A stretch of 42,086 nt of DNA, from positions 1-42,086 of the forward strand of contig JAJRYT010000041.1 of the NCBI GenBank assembly GCA_024275635.1, in the 5' to 3' direction. Below the pieces are notes generated by a model. It was not told the DNA's origin, ran no database searches, and saw nothing but the letters and a program-made list of their open reading frames with translations. The position numbers and the translations under genes are program-made. This DNA is from Chloroflexota bacterium (GTDB lineage Bacteria > Chloroflexota > Anaerolineae > Promineifilales > Promineifilaceae). Below, one piece after another: positions 15,840 to 24,802 of the stretch (within the stretch, counting starts at the first letter, position 1; the number at the start of each line of letters is the position of its first letter).

Positions 15840-17024
15840 ATGACAACGCCAAATTATCCTAGCTCGCCACCCTGGAGTACAAATACAAAACGCACGATTA
15901 TTATTGTTTTGTTAGCCGTATTGGTGTTGGGGGTATATCGGATCAGGGGGCTATTGTTGCCGGTGGTAACGGCCGTTATCCTGGCTTACCTCGTCGAACC
16001 CCTGGTAGAACTCATTACGGAGCATACACGGCTAAAACGCAGCCTGGCAATTGCCTTCGTCTACCTCATCCTTATCGCTGTCTTGATATCTATCCCAGTC
16101 AGCGCTATCGCTCCCATCGTCAATCAAGTCAACAACTTCATCAACAACTTACCCCGTTTTGTGGAGCAATTAGGCGAACTCTTGCAACAACCCATCACCA
16201 TCGCCGGCAACGAAATCCCGCTTGACCAATCGCAAATTGAACAACTATATGTTAGTTTGAGCAGCAATTTCATCACTCTGGTACAGACCATTGGCAGCCA
16301 ATCATTGGCCGTGTTTGGCAGCATTGCCAGCGCCACCCTGTCCACTTTCGGTTGGGCCTTTTTAGTGCTGTTCCTATCTTTTTATTTGGTCAAAGATCAC
16401 GACCAGCTTTTTAACGCTGTTCTGAAACTTACACCCCAAACATACCAAAGCGATTTGCTCCATTTAAGCCATGAACTCCGGTTAACCTGGAAAGCATTTC
16501 TGCGCGGCCAGCTGGTTTTAAGCGGGGTGATGGGTATTATCATTTTTGTGGTCGCATTGATTTTGAATCTGCCTAATGCGCTTCTACTGGCTATTATTGC
16601 CAGCTTGATGGAGTTTCTGCCAACGATTGGTCCCATTTTAGCCGCGGTTCCGGCCGTTCTCATCGCCTTGTTTCAAAGCCAGACCAGTTGGGTAGGCGGT
16701 ATGATGTCGCCGTTTTGGTTTGCGGCGCTGCTGGCGGGAATTTATGGGCTGGTTTTCCAGTTAGAAAATTATTATCTGGTTCCCCGCATCATGGGGCGTC
16801 GGCTGCAATTGCACCCTTTCGTGGTGATTTTAGGGGCGTTGGCCGGGGCCAGTATTGCTGGCGTACTGGGTATTTTATTGGCGGCGCCGACACTGGCAAC
16901 AGCCAGACTCTTTATTTTATATGTTTATGCCAAATTGACTGACCAGCCGCTGCCAACATTCGTGGAAAAAGTTGATAACATTGCAGAATCGGCCGCAAAC
17001 AAGGTCGAACCCAACAGCGCATAG
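15840..17024 (+). CDS. AI-2E family (PerM/YdiK-like) membrane permease
   Basis: A 394-residue inner-membrane protein with about eight hydrophobic segments in the AI-2E/PerM arrangement: two at the N-terminus (about 20-55), one near 65-90, a long soluble insertion (about 95-150), then paired helices to about 360. Typical blocks are FLSFYLVKDHDQ, LSHELRLTWKAFLRGQLVLSGVMG and FLPTIGPILAAVPAVLIAL. Members have been linked to autoinducer-2 export or Na+/H+ exchange; the substrate here is unknown. It lacks a ribosome-binding site and follows a 15-codon upstream ORF by 5 bp. The gene is followed closely by a 57-residue small protein gene. Confidence 0.88.
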   Translation: MTTPNYPSSPPWSTNTKRTIIIVLLAVLVLGVYRIRGLLLPVVTAVILAYLVEPLVELITEHTRLKRSLAIAFVYLILIAVLISIPVSAIAPIVNQVNNFINNLPRFVEQLGELLQQPITIAGNEIPLDQSQIEQLYVSLSSNFITLVQTIGSQSLAVFGSIASATLSTFGWAFLVLFLSFYLVKDHDQLFNAVLKLTPQTYQSDLLHLSHELRLTWKAFLRGQLVLSGVMGIIIFVVALILNLPNALLLAIIASLMEFLPTIGPILAAVPAVLIALFQSQTSWVGGMMSPFWFAALLAGIYGLVFQLENYYLVPRIMGRRLQLHPFVVILGALAGASIAGVLGILLAAPTLATARLFILYVYAKLTDQPLPTFVEKVDNIAESAANKVEPNSA

Positions 17025-17049
17025 ATAAATTTTGAACAGGAAGGATAAA

Positions 17050-17223
17050 ATGACAGATGAAATCGTAGAAATGGATGTTTTGGCGGAAACGGATAACTTT
17101 GCCATATGGCGGAGTAAAGAAGAGGAGGGGGTCTTGTACCATGTTGAATTGGGCGGCGTCACACTGCACTTAACTTCGGAGGAGTGGGAAGAGTTGGCGG
17201 TTCTGGTAAAGAGCGCCGACTGA
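17050..17223 (+). CDS. Conserved-looking small acidic protein (57 aa)
   Basis: A 57-residue acidic protein, start at ATG 17050 with AGGAAGG just upstream. It has a core NFAIWRSKEEEGVLYHVELGGVTLHLTSEEWEELAVLV that looks like a small beta-sheet ending in a helix. No signal peptide or membrane segment. It lies 25 bp after the permease and 45 bp before radC, probably in one operon. Function is unknown. Confidence 0.7.
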   Translation: MTDEIVEMDVLAETDNFAIWRSKEEEGVLYHVELGGVTLHLTSEEWEELAVLVKSAD

Positions 17224-17268
17224 CGGGAAATGCAAAATCTCCAAATTCAAGACGGTTACTAAATAAAA

Positions 17269-17979
17269 ATGGCAACAGAAACCACGTTGGAATATGTGCC
17301 GATGATGCGGGATTTGGCGCTGCATGATCGGCCGCGGGAACGATTGCTGCAGGTGGGCGCGCAAGCGGTGTCCACGGCCGAATTGATTGCCATCATCTTA
17401 CGCACAGGTACGGGCGGCGAAAATGTGCTGCGCCTGGCAGAACGTTTGCTATTCCGTTTTGGCGATTTAACCGGGCTGTCAAGAGCAACAGCGGCCGAGA
17501 TGCAAAGGGTGAAGGGGATTGGGCCGGCCAAAGCTGTTGAAATTAAAGCGGCGCTGGAAATTGGCCGCCGGCTGTTGGCCGCTTCGCCTTCGGAAAAACC
17601 AAAAGTCTCCTCGCCGGCCGATGCTGCGAACTTACTGATGTCGGAAATGATGTTCCTGGAACAGGAGCATTTGCGTCTGATTTTGCTGGATACGCGCAAC
17701 AAGGTTTTAAGAACGCCTACAATCTATAAAGGCAGTCTAAACACGTCGGTAGTGCGTATTGGCGAGTTGTTTCGGGCGGCGATTAAGGAGAATGCGGCAG
17801 CGATGATTGTGGCTCATAATCATCCGTCAGGGGACCCATCGCCTTCGCCGGAGGATGTGAATGTGACGCGGCAGTTGGTGCAAGCGGGTAAGCTGTTGGG
17901 CATTGATGTGCTGGATCACATTGTTATTGGGCGGCAGCGGTTTGTGTCGCTCAAGGAACGTGGGTTGGGGTTTGATTAA
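17269..17979 (+). CDS. radC: RadC family JAB/MPN domain protein
   Basis: A 236-residue protein. The N-terminal part (about 15-105) has the UPF0758 start [31 protein letters not shown] and a helix-hairpin-helix [24 protein letters not shown]. The C-terminal MPN/JAB domain has the metal motif [16 protein letters not shown] (about 181-196). The family was named for DNA repair, but the assignment was later questioned and its molecular role is not established. Length is typical. Confidence 0.93.
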   Translation: MATETTLEYVPMMRDLALHDRPRERLLQVGAQAVSTAELIAIILRTGTGGENVLRLAERLLFRFGDLTGLSRATAAEMQRVKGIGPAKAVEIKAALEIGRRLLAASPSEKPKVSSPADAANLLMSEMMFLEQEHLRLILLDTRNKVLRTPTIYKGSLNTSVVRIGELFRAAIKENAAAMIVAHNHPSGDPSPSPEDVNVTRQLVQAGKLLGIDVLDHIVIGRQRFVSLKERGLGFD

Positions 17980-18032
17980 ATTGGACACCGATTAACACGG
18001 CAAAATGCTGATTTGTAAAGGTATGTTTGTAG

Positions 18033-19229
18033 ATGGCTCAAAAAGAATTGTTGTTGAATGGGGCGATTAAGCGGTTTCGGCCGTATCGGGGGGATAAGGC
18101 GCTGGTAACGGCCGTTTCCTGGACCCCCTGGTGGATCACTTCTAACACAGATGGGCCGGGCTGGCGCAACAAACAACCCGTTTTCAGCGCCCACACGCTG
18201 GACGAACGCCAGGTACAGCAGATCAGCACACCGTTTGGCACACACGTCGGCGGATTATGGCAGCAAGTTCCGGCAGCAGCCGGCAACCAGTATACGCTGT
18301 CTGTGGAAGGGCAGGCGTGGTCGAGCGAGGATACGGCTCCGGCCAGCCAATTGGAAGCCAGCGATGTCAATTTGCAAATCGGCATAGACCCAACAGGCGG
18401 CACAGACCCGGACAGTCCGCTCATCATCTGGAGTGAAAAGATGCAGCCGCTGAGCCATTGGGAGACGCTGCACATAACGGCCGCTGCCGAATCATCCCTC
18501 CTCACTGTGTTTCTCAAGTCGGCCCCCACCCTGCCCAAACGCCAGCAATCTATCTTTTGGCGCAACGCTTTTTTGCGCCCCATTGGCCGGTACAAGCGCA
18601 GTTTGAACATTATTGGGGCCGGGGACACACATATTTCGCTGGAGCCGGAGCGGCCGCAGCCGGGCGATCTCATCACGGCGACGGTTTCCTCTAACCGGAC
18701 ACATGAATTCGTGGCTTTGCGCGTGGAACAACCGAATGGGCAGGAAACGGCCGTTCAGTTCCGCACCCAGGAACAAGTAGATGACCGCGCCATCTGGCAA
18801 TATGAATTCACGACGGGAATGGATGGTCTGTACGACATCCGGTTTGTGGGCGATGAGGGCGCGCGGTTATTGGCCCTGCGGCTGCTGCGCGTAGCCCGTG
18901 ATGTGCAGCTAGTTCCCAGCGATTCGGCCCGTTTGCATTACAAACGGGTATACGTCTTGCTGCCGCCTACGGCCGATTTGAAATGGATGCAAGCCGCGGC
19001 GCGGGGCAGTTTTGACGGCCGTTTCACCATCGGTTTCTCAGCCGACGACGCCGGTATTGGCAACCTGGAAAACAGGCATGTGCTGGCCGTGAATCCGCAT
19101 CACTGGCCGGACGTACTCACCGCTTCCTGGTTCCGGCAGCATTATCCGGGGGTAGAATTCACGGCCGTTGTCGCCAACTCCCCGGCCGATTTAGAAGCAT
19201 GGCTTAAAAGCTGGCTGCCCGATTCGTGA
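18033..19229 (+). CDS. Unknown two-part protein, possibly Chloroflexota-specific
   Basis: A 398-residue soluble protein without a signal peptide. The N-terminal half (about 1-190) looks like a beta-sandwich of carbohydrate-binding type (FSAHTLDERQVQQISTPFGTHVGGLWQQVP and YTLSVEGQAWSS). A middle beta domain (about 190-295) follows. The C-terminal part (about 300-398) has YVLLPPTADLKWMQAAA, TIGFSADDAGIG and HVLAVNPHHWPDVL, ending in a helix. The last block resembles, from memory, segments adjoining secreted hydrolase-type domains in Chloroflexi proteins, but no catalytic motif is seen. It is convergent with the FecR-like gene across a shared hairpin. Function is unknown. Confidence 0.6.
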   Translation: MAQKELLLNGAIKRFRPYRGDKALVTAVSWTPWWITSNTDGPGWRNKQPVFSAHTLDERQVQQISTPFGTHVGGLWQQVPAAAGNQYTLSVEGQAWSSEDTAPASQLEASDVNLQIGIDPTGGTDPDSPLIIWSEKMQPLSHWETLHITAAAESSLLTVFLKSAPTLPKRQQSIFWRNAFLRPIGRYKRSLNIIGAGDTHISLEPERPQPGDLITATVSSNRTHEFVALRVEQPNGQETAVQFRTQEQVDDRAIWQYEFTTGMDGLYDIRFVGDEGARLLALRLLRVARDVQLVPSDSARLHYKRVYVLLPPTADLKWMQAAARGSFDGRFTIGFSADDAGIGNLENRHVLAVNPHHWPDVLTASWFRQHYPGVEFTAVVANSPADLEAWLKSWLPDS

Positions 19230-19241
19230 CAAGATGAAAGG

Positions 19242-19263
19242 GTGAGTATCAAAAGATACTCAC
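19242..19263. terminator. Bidirectional hairpin between convergent genes
   Basis: A perfect 9-bp stem GTGAGTATC (19242-19250) / GATACTCAC (19255-19263) with an AAAA loop, between the stop codons of the convergent genes. T-runs are short on both sides, so termination efficiency is uncertain. Confidence 0.6.
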
Positions 19264-19275
19264 TTACCTGGTTGA

Positions 19276-20568
19276 CTATTTGCCGCCAGCGCCCTCCTCA
19301 ACGAGCAGAGCTACGCGGAGGACTTCTACTTCAAAACTGTGCCCGGAGGCCAGCAAGCTAATGCTATTGATACGACTGGGAGGCAAAAATGCTTGCAATT
19401 TCAAGCCTTCTATCAGGTTAAATTGATACGATACAATTTGCCCAGGCGCCACTTTTTGATGCACAAAGCGGGGCGAAGGGCAAGTTTCACAAACATCTGG
19501 CGTCCCTTCTAGGCCGCCATCCCCCTTTGAATAAAAGCCCTGCCACCACACCTGGCTGTTGCCATTCGCATCCTTATAATCAATACGAATTGTCAAGGGG
19601 CATTCACTGCCCACACTACCACAAACAGCCAAAGATTGGTTGACAATACGAAAGTCAATTTCAAGAGACACCGTTTCAAAATCTGTTACAGTCTGATTGA
19701 TCGTTTGGCGCGCTTCAACCTCGGCAGCGCCAATTCCTTCGCGGCGGATATACAATGTCGGTTCGCCATTTATCGGTTCCACAGTCACGCGTCCGGCAGG
19801 CTGTTCGGGCCGCTCCAACTTCCAAACATATTGTCGCCATTTGTCCCAACCATCGCTGAAATCGCCATTTTGAATGAGGTTGCGCTCGGTCCCCAAAGGG
19901 GGAGAGGGCATTTCCCCTGTAGGAATGACGCTGCGCTGGTCGGCTACTAGATCAACAAAGTGATCGAGCGCAACGACATGGGCACGGCCGTCTTGGACGG
20001 TTACTTGAGTCGCTTCATTGTTTACTTCCAGGGAATATTGGCCCGAATCTTCGATATGTATAGCGCCCTGAGGCGTGGTGATGGTGGTACGAAACGGCCG
20101 TCCTTCCTGTTCTGGTACCGATAAACGCAAGCGTCCGCTATCCAAAACGAGAGTCAACGTCTGCTCGGCATCGCTCACCTCGAAACGGGGTGCGTTGGCC
20201 TGCTCCAAGGAAACATCGCTGTTGCCATAGACCTGCAAACGAGCCAGTAATTGCTCGCTGTCCGGCGGATAAATCGCTATCAGCGCTGTAGCGATTGCGT
20301 CAGTACGTATTTTATCGCCTGGAAAGGCTTTCTGTCCGGATTGTCCAACGGAGACAGCCCGACTGACATTAGACTCGTCAACAATACGAACCGTCCCCTG
20401 GTTAGCTTGAACGGTTACATTTAAGAAATCTGTTGCATTCTGCAAGTAGGCGTTCCCTGTTAAGGGAACGGCGATAGTGACAGCCATGCACACAGCAAAG
20501 CTGCCCAGCAAAATTGTCCAGGCTAAACGCTGCCGGCCGCTGCCATTTTTTTGTGTATCAATACTCAT
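19276..20568 (-). CDS. Membrane-anchored protein with FecR-like domain
   Basis: A 430-residue protein with a short basic cytoplasmic start, one membrane helix (about 16-37, LAWTILLGSFAVCMAVTIAVPL) and a large outer part. The FecR-like region (about 50-215) shows VRIVDESN, FPGDKIRTDAIATALIAIYP, SGRLRLSVP and TTPQGAIHIEDSGQYSLEVN. A C-terminal beta-sandwich (about 225-425), starting NLIQNGDFSDGWDKW, resembles carbohydrate-binding modules and has Cys pairs that could form disulfides. No sigma factor is nearby, so classic FecR anti-sigma signalling is not supported. The start at 20568 lies 5 bp after the acylphosphatase stop; an ATG at 20583 would overlap it. Confidence 0.7.
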   Translation of the reverse strand: MSIDTQKNGSGRQRLAWTILLGSFAVCMAVTIAVPLTGNAYLQNATDFLNVTVQANQGTVRIVDESNVSRAVSVGQSGQKAFPGDKIRTDAIATALIAIYPPDSEQLLARLQVYGNSDVSLEQANAPRFEVSDAEQTLTLVLDSGRLRLSVPEQEGRPFRTTITTPQGAIHIEDSGQYSLEVNNEATQVTVQDGRAHVVALDHFVDLVADQRSVIPTGEMPSPPLGTERNLIQNGDFSDGWDKWRQYVWKLERPEQPAGRVTVEPINGEPTLYIRREGIGAAEVEARQTINQTVTDFETVSLEIDFRIVNQSLAVCGSVGSECPLTIRIDYKDANGNSQVWWQGFYSKGDGGLEGTPDVCETCPSPRFVHQKVAPGQIVSYQFNLIEGLKLQAFLPPSRINSISLLASGHSFEVEVLRVALLVEEGAGGK

Positions 20569-20573
20569 ATTTC

Positions 20574-20855
20574 TTAAAACCAACGGATGGCAAAGCGGAC
20601 AAATTCGCCGGTGGCCTCCGCCCAGGTTACAGTTACATTATTCACGCGGGCCATTGGGGAGCCGCGATACAAAAAGGCTACGAAGCGAGTTAATGTGTCT
20701 TCTGGCCCTTCGGCGACGGTCTGGACACTGCCGTCCCGCCGGTTGACCACCCAGCCGGTCAGGTGAAGTTCGTTGGCCGCTTGTTGGGTATAGTAGCGGA
20801 AGGATACGCCCTGGACACGGCCGTTCACTATGGCTTCTATTCGCTTCGTATTCAT
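20574..20855 (-). CDS. acyP: Acylphosphatase
   Basis: A 93-residue protein of full family length. It has the acyl-phosphate loop GRVQGVSFRYYTQQAA (about 13-28, with the catalytic Arg) and GWVVNRRDGSVQTVAEG (about 34-50, with the catalytic Asn). It hydrolyses carboxyl-phosphate bonds of small metabolites. It lies 38 bp downstream of pyrD on the same strand and runs into the FecR-like gene, so they may be cotranscribed. Confidence 0.93.
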   Translation of the reverse strand: MNTKRIEAIVNGRVQGVSFRYYTQQAANELHLTGWVVNRRDGSVQTVAEGPEDTLTRFVAFLYRGSPMARVNNVTVTWAEATGEFVRFAIRWF

Positions 20856-20893
20856 AACTTTTTAGTCAGTCAACATTGTAGCACTGTCGCTTC

Positions 20894-21946
20894 TTAGCTG
20901 ACAACCTGATTAGCTGATAACTGCCGCAAAATGCGTCCCGCTATGCCTGGCCCTTCGTAAATCAAGCCGGTATATAATTGAACCAACGATGCCCCGGCAT
21001 CCAGTTTTGCACGCACATCATCAGTGGTTTGTACGCCGCCAACACCGATGATAGGGAGCTGCCCGCCGGTCTGCCGATGAATATAAACGATGATTTCGTT
21101 GCTGCGCTGGCGTAACGGCCGTCCACTCAGCCCCCCTGGCTCGCTTTTGGCCGGATGGGTTAATCCCTCCCGGCTGAGGGTGGTGTTGGCAGCGATGACG
21201 CCGTTGATGTGATGATCGGAAACGGCCGTTAATATCTCATCCATCTCTGGCCAGGTAAGGTCGGGGGCGATTTTAACGAGTAACGGCCGTTTTTCAATCC
21301 TATGTTTTTCGGCTAAGGCCCCATTCTCCAACTGCAACACGCGCAACAGATGACCTAAATAGTCGCCGCCTTGCAATTCACGCAACCGCGGCGTATTCGG
21401 CGAGCTGATGTTGATAGCCAGGTAATCAGCATAGGGGTACACCGCCTGCATGACGGCGGCATAATCTTGGACGGCATCGGCCAACGGGGTCTCTTTTTGT
21501 TTGCCCAGGCTGACGCCCAGAATGAAGTTGGATTTATTGAGGGAGCGGAGGCGAGAAACGGCCGTTGCCACCCCGCCATTCGGAAACCCCATCCGGTTAA
21601 TCAACGCCCCATCCGCAGGTAAACGAAAAATGCGCGGTTTCGGATTACCGGTTTGCGGTCTGGGCGTCAATGTGCCCACCTCTACATGACCAAAACCCAG
21701 CATGGACAATCCCTGCGCGGCGCGAACATCCTTATCAAATCCGGCGGCCACACCCAACACATTGGGAAACTTCAAGCCAAAACATTCAACGGAGTCCGGC
21801 GGCGTCTCCCCCGCGATTTGCCGCAATATCTGCGGGCCAGGCCACACCCTTTGCGCCAACGACAGCGCCGCCAGCGTTTGCTCATGGCTCCATTCCGCAT
21901 CCATCCGCCGCAGCAGTGGGGAAAAAACGGCTTGATACCAATTCAT
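20894..21946 (-). CDS. pyrD: Dihydroorotate dehydrogenase (quinone), class 2
   Basis: A 350-residue flavoenzyme for the fourth step of pyrimidine synthesis, oxidising dihydroorotate and reducing quinone. Class 2 features are the N-terminal helical extension (MNWYQAVFSPLLRRMDAEWSHE) for membrane contact, FPNVLGVAAGFDKD, the RPQTGNPKPRIFRLP block, AINISSPNTPRLRELQ and the Ser catalytic base region, and C-terminal GVGGVQTTDDVRAKLDAGASLVQLYTGLIYEGP for FMN. Length is typical. It follows lepA on the same strand across a terminator. Confidence 0.96.
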   Translation of the reverse strand: MNWYQAVFSPLLRRMDAEWSHEQTLAALSLAQRVWPGPQILRQIAGETPPDSVECFGLKFPNVLGVAAGFDKDVRAAQGLSMLGFGHVEVGTLTPRPQTGNPKPRIFRLPADGALINRMGFPNGGVATAVSRLRSLNKSNFILGVSLGKQKETPLADAVQDYAAVMQAVYPYADYLAINISSPNTPRLRELQGGDYLGHLLRVLQLENGALAEKHRIEKRPLLVKIAPDLTWPEMDEILTAVSDHHINGVIAANTTLSREGLTHPAKSEPGGLSGRPLRQRSNEIIVYIHRQTGGQLPIIGVGGVQTTDDVRAKLDAGASLVQLYTGLIYEGPGIAGRILRQLSANQVVS

Positions 21947-21964
21947 CTATCCCATCCAACTAAA

Positions 21965-21988
21965 AAGCCACCTCAATCGAGATGGCTT
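21965..21988 (-). terminator. Intrinsic terminator of lepA
   Basis: On the minus strand AAGCCATCTC, loop GATT, GAGGTGGCTT (10-bp stem with one T-G pair), running into a T5 tract (21962-21966 complement), just past the lepA stop and before pyrD. Confidence 0.75.
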
Positions 21989-22017
21989 GCACAAAACTCA
22001 GCCCTCAATCCCAATCC

Positions 22018-23823
22018 TCAATCCTCACCCAGCCTCAGAACCGCCATAAACGCCTCTTGTGGAACTTCCACATTGCCAATCATTTTCATGCGTTTTTTAC
22101 CTTTCTTCTGCTTTTCCAACAGCTTCCGCTTCCGGGAAACATCGCCGCCATAACATTTAGCCAACACATCTTTACGCAACGCTTTTACATTGGCCCGGCT
22201 GATGACCCGCTTCCCGGTCGCTGCCTGAATAGGCACTTCAAACAATTGGCGCGGAATCAACTTACGCAACTGTGTCACCAGCTTTTGCCCACGATTATAA
22301 GCGTCATCTTCATGGACAATCATCGCCAACGCATCTACTGATTGTTTGGCAACCAGCACATCCAATTTCACCAGTCTGGAGACTCGATAACCGGCAAACT
22401 CATAATCCATTGAAGCGTAACCCCGCGTGCCGCTTTTTAACTTATCGTAAAAATCAATAATCATTTCAGACAGCGGCAAATCGAACTGGAGCACCACACG
22501 CCCCGGAGCCGGGTATTCCTGTCCCGTCAGCTCGCCGCGTCGTTTTATCACCAAATCCATCACCACGCCATAATATTCTTCGGGCATGAATATTTGGACG
22601 TGCATCCAGGGTTCCCGAATTTCCTCAATTAAGTTTTCATCAGGTAAATCAGCCGGGCTTTCAATGATACGAACTTCGCCGGTATTGGCCATCACGACTT
22701 CATAACGCACGCTGGGCGCGGTGGCTACCAAATCCAGATCGTATTCCCTTTCCAACCGTTCCTGAATGATTTCCATATGAAACAATCCCAAAAACCCGCA
22801 GCGGAAGCCAAAATTCAGCGCTGTCGAGGTTTCTGGTTCATAAACGAGCGAAGCATCATTAAGTTGCAGCCGCTCCAGCGCCTCTTTAAGCAAGGCGTAA
22901 TCTTCACCTTCTGTCGGGTAAAAACCGGCAAATACCATTGGTTTCACGGCCGTGTAGCCGGGTAATGGCGCAGACGCTGGCCGGTCGCGTAATGTAATGG
23001 TGTCCCCTACGCGACACTCGCGCACCGTTTTGAGGCCAGTGGCAATATAGCCCACTTCACCGGCCGTCAATCGCTCGACCGGCTTCATTGCCGGGCTAAA
23101 AATGCCTATTTCGATTGGTTCGGCCGTCACGTCATTAGACATCATTTGGATCCACTGGCGTTTTTCCAGCAGGCCCTCAAACACGCGCACATAGGCGATG
23201 ACACCTTTATATGAATCATAATGGGAATCAAACACCAGGGCGCGGAATGGCGCGTCTGGCTTCCCATTTGGCGGTGGTACTGTGGCAACAATGGCTTCCA
23301 ATACCTGGTCAATATTCTCCCCCATTTTAGCACTTATGGGAATGACGTCTTCAGCGGGGATACCAATAATGTGTTCAATATCTTCAGACACATCATCGGG
23401 TTGGGCGGCCGGTAAATCTATCTTGTTGACAACAGGGATAATTTCGAGATCGGATTCAACGGCCAGGTAAAGATTCGCCAATGTTTGCGCCTCGATACCT
23501 TGTGTCGCATCGACGACGAGAACAGCGCCTTCACACCCTTGTAAGGCGCGGCTGACTTCGTAAGCAAAATCTACATGGCCCGGCGTATCAATCAGGTTCA
23601 TCTCGTAAGTTTCACCATCTTGCGCCGTGTAGTTCATGCGTACGGCCGATGCTTTGATCGTGACTCCCTTTTCTCGTTCCAAATCCATGTCGTCTAATAC
23701 TTGTTCCTGCATTTCACGCTCGGTAAGTGTTCCGGTGGCTTGCAGCAGCCGGTCAGCCAGCGTGGACTTGCCATGATCGATATGGGCAATGATACAAAAG
23801 TTGCGAATTTTACTTTGATCCAT
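22018..23823 (-). CDS. lepA: Elongation factor 4 (LepA)
   Basis: A 601-residue translational GTPase of normal EF4 length that acts on stalled ribosomes. G motifs are [14 protein letters not shown] (residues about 13-26), DTPGHVDF, and [10 protein letters not shown]4-specific regions follow: the C-terminal domain with [14 protein letters not shown] and [45 protein letters not shown] at the end. Start ATG 23823 has TATACT 7 nt upstream in extended form and no ribosome-binding site, so the transcript appears leaderless. Confidence 0.97.
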   Translation of the reverse strand: MDQSKIRNFCIIAHIDHGKSTLADRLLQATGTLTEREMQEQVLDDMDLEREKGVTIKASAVRMNYTAQDGETYEMNLIDTPGHVDFAYEVSRALQGCEGAVLVVDATQGIEAQTLANLYLAVESDLEIIPVVNKIDLPAAQPDDVSEDIEHIIGIPAEDVIPISAKMGENIDQVLEAIVATVPPPNGKPDAPFRALVFDSHYDSYKGVIAYVRVFEGLLEKRQWIQMMSNDVTAEPIEIGIFSPAMKPVERLTAGEVGYIATGLKTVRECRVGDTITLRDRPASAPLPGYTAVKPMVFAGFYPTEGEDYALLKEALERLQLNDASLVYEPETSTALNFGFRCGFLGLFHMEIIQERLEREYDLDLVATAPSVRYEVVMANTGEVRIIESPADLPDENLIEEIREPWMHVQIFMPEEYYGVVMDLVIKRRGELTGQEYPAPGRVVLQFDLPLSEMIIDFYDKLKSGTRGYASMDYEFAGYRVSRLVKLDVLVAKQSVDALAMIVHEDDAYNRGQKLVTQLRKLIPRQLFEVPIQAATGKRVISRANVKALRKDVLAKCYGGDVSRKRKLLEKQKKGKKRMKMIGNVEVPQEAFMAVLRLGED

Positions 23824-23830
23824 AGGACTA

Positions 23831-23839
23831 AGTATAACA
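23831..23839 (-). promoter_or_regulatory. Extended -10 promoter of lepA (leaderless type)
   Basis: On the minus strand TGTTATACT, with the -10 hexamer TATACT at 23831-23836 lying 7 nt before the ATG. No convincing -35. Confidence 0.55.
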
Positions 23840-23954
23840 AATTGAAGCTAAAAGCGAGAAACTCGGTAGGAGAGGGGGTGGTGGAATTAAAATACTGGCG
23901 ATATTTGTTGACGGTCTGTTGGCAGTAAGTTTTATTTCTTTGCACACACAAAAC

Positions 23955-23986
23955 AGGCGCATATCAATTATAAATAATATGCGCCT
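23955..23986 (-). terminator. Terminator of the DJ-1-like gene
   Basis: A perfect 10-bp stem AGGCGCATAT (23955-23964) / ATATGCGCCT (23977-23986) around an AT-rich 12-nt loop. On the minus strand it is followed by GTTTTG, 30 bp past the stop of the DJ-1-like gene. Confidence 0.65.
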
Positions 23987-24015
23987 ATTTATGTTGTTAT
24001 GAACCACTCAATGGG

Positions 24016-24492
24016 CTATGCGGTTAAATTTATTGCCGCCCGATCGGTTAATAGCTCAACAAAGTCGCCTAAATCTTGATCGGTGTTGGGCTGGTAAGTT
24101 GGCTTCTCCATTAGCTGACCTACATCACTTGCCAGATCGCTACTGCTATTGGTAATAGCGACACGGCCGTTTCCTCCATTAAATGCCTGTAATAATGATT
24201 TCACCCGGGCGTCATGACGCAATATCTCGCCATTACGCCCCCCTGTAGGCAAAATCAACAAGCAGTTATTGTTAAGGTTAAACGGCCGTTCCGCTAACGC
24301 ATAATCCGCCTTCAGTCCAACGCCTTGCCGGCTGAAAACCAACTTATCAAACAAACTGACACTTTTAATAGACAGTCCTGCCTGGCGAAATTTATGCAAA
24401 AAGTAAACGACTTCTAATTCATCAAACCCGTCACCAATTAAAATAAAAGATTCTTGTCTTTTCTTTTTACTATTGCGATAGGGTAACGACAT
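24016..24492 (-). CDS. DJ-1/PfpI-like protein without the active-site cysteine
   Basis: A 158-residue soluble protein after a very basic start (RNSKKKRQ). It follows the DJ-1/PfpI fold order: ILIGDGFDELEVVYFLHKFRQAGLSIKSVSL (about 17-47, with the conserved Glu), VFSRQGVGLKADYAL, LLILPTGGRNGEILRHD (about 77-93) and GRVAITNSSSDLA (about 107-119). In active members the last block carries the nucleophile Cys (AxCxG); here it reads ITNSS, so Cys-based chemistry is lost. It may bind a ligand or partner. A GAGGAG site precedes the ATG. It lies 78 bp downstream of the 52-residue peptide gene on the same strand, so they are probably cotranscribed. Confidence 0.65.
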   Translation of the reverse strand: MSLPYRNSKKKRQESFILIGDGFDELEVVYFLHKFRQAGLSIKSVSLFDKLVFSRQGVGLKADYALAERPFNLNNNCLLILPTGGRNGEILRHDARVKSLLQAFNGGNGRVAITNSSSDLASDVGQLMEKPTYQPNTDQDLGDFVELLTDRAAINLTA

Positions 24493-24570
24493 TTTTCTCC
24501 TCGTGCTGCCAGCTACTCACAAGGCAAGCGCTTCACAAATAACAAGACGAAACAGTGTCACAAAAAACAA

Positions 24571-24729
24571 TTAGATTGTGCAGGTGCTGCCGCAAGCATG
24601 CCCCGTTTTAATAATATTAAAAGCCAGCGAAGAATCGCCAGAATATATAACAGCCGCAGTTAAGACGGCTAAACCAACAAAAACAACCAACAGTACTACT
24701 GAGAACAAAGCCAATCGTGTTTTAAACAT
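24571..24729 (-). CDS. Small single-pass membrane peptide with Cys-containing tail (52 aa)
   Basis: A clean 53-codon frame on the minus strand. It begins with a short basic segment (MFKTR), a strongly hydrophobic helix (about 6-29), then a polar tail ending KTGHACGSTCTI with Cys46 and Cys50. AAAGGGG lies 9 nt before the ATG. The architecture fits a signal-anchored or cleaved exported peptide whose tail could form a disulfide, or thioether rings with the Ser/Thr residues; no modification enzyme is nearby. The promoter upstream has a poor -35 overlapped by the first of four direct repeats, suggesting activated expression. The divergent neighbour is an HTH-NB-ARC regulator. The protein family is not recognised; a role in signalling is inference. 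Confidence 0.6.
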   Translation of the reverse strand: MFKTRLALFSVVLLVVFVGLAVLTAAVIYSGDSSLAFNIIKTGHACGSTCTI

Positions 24730-24780
24730 CTCATTTTCCCCTTTCTCAAAAAACTCAGTGTGTCGTTACAAAGACACGTG

Positions 24781-24786
24781 ATAATA
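24781..24786 (-). promoter_or_regulatory. -10 box of the peptide gene
   Basis: On the minus strand TATTAT within CCTATATTATC, leaving a leader of about 45 nt. The hexamer 17 bp upstream (TGATTA) is a poor -35 and overlaps repeat 1 of the direct-repeat array, as expected for an activator-dependent promoter. Confidence 0.5.
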
Positions 24787-24802
24787 TAGGACTACAATAC
24801 CA

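Noticed and set aside
24578..24781. 67-residue plus-strand frame
   Set aside because: Lysine/threonine-rich low-quality sequence without a ribosome-binding site; the opposite strand carries a better supported 52-residue membrane peptide.
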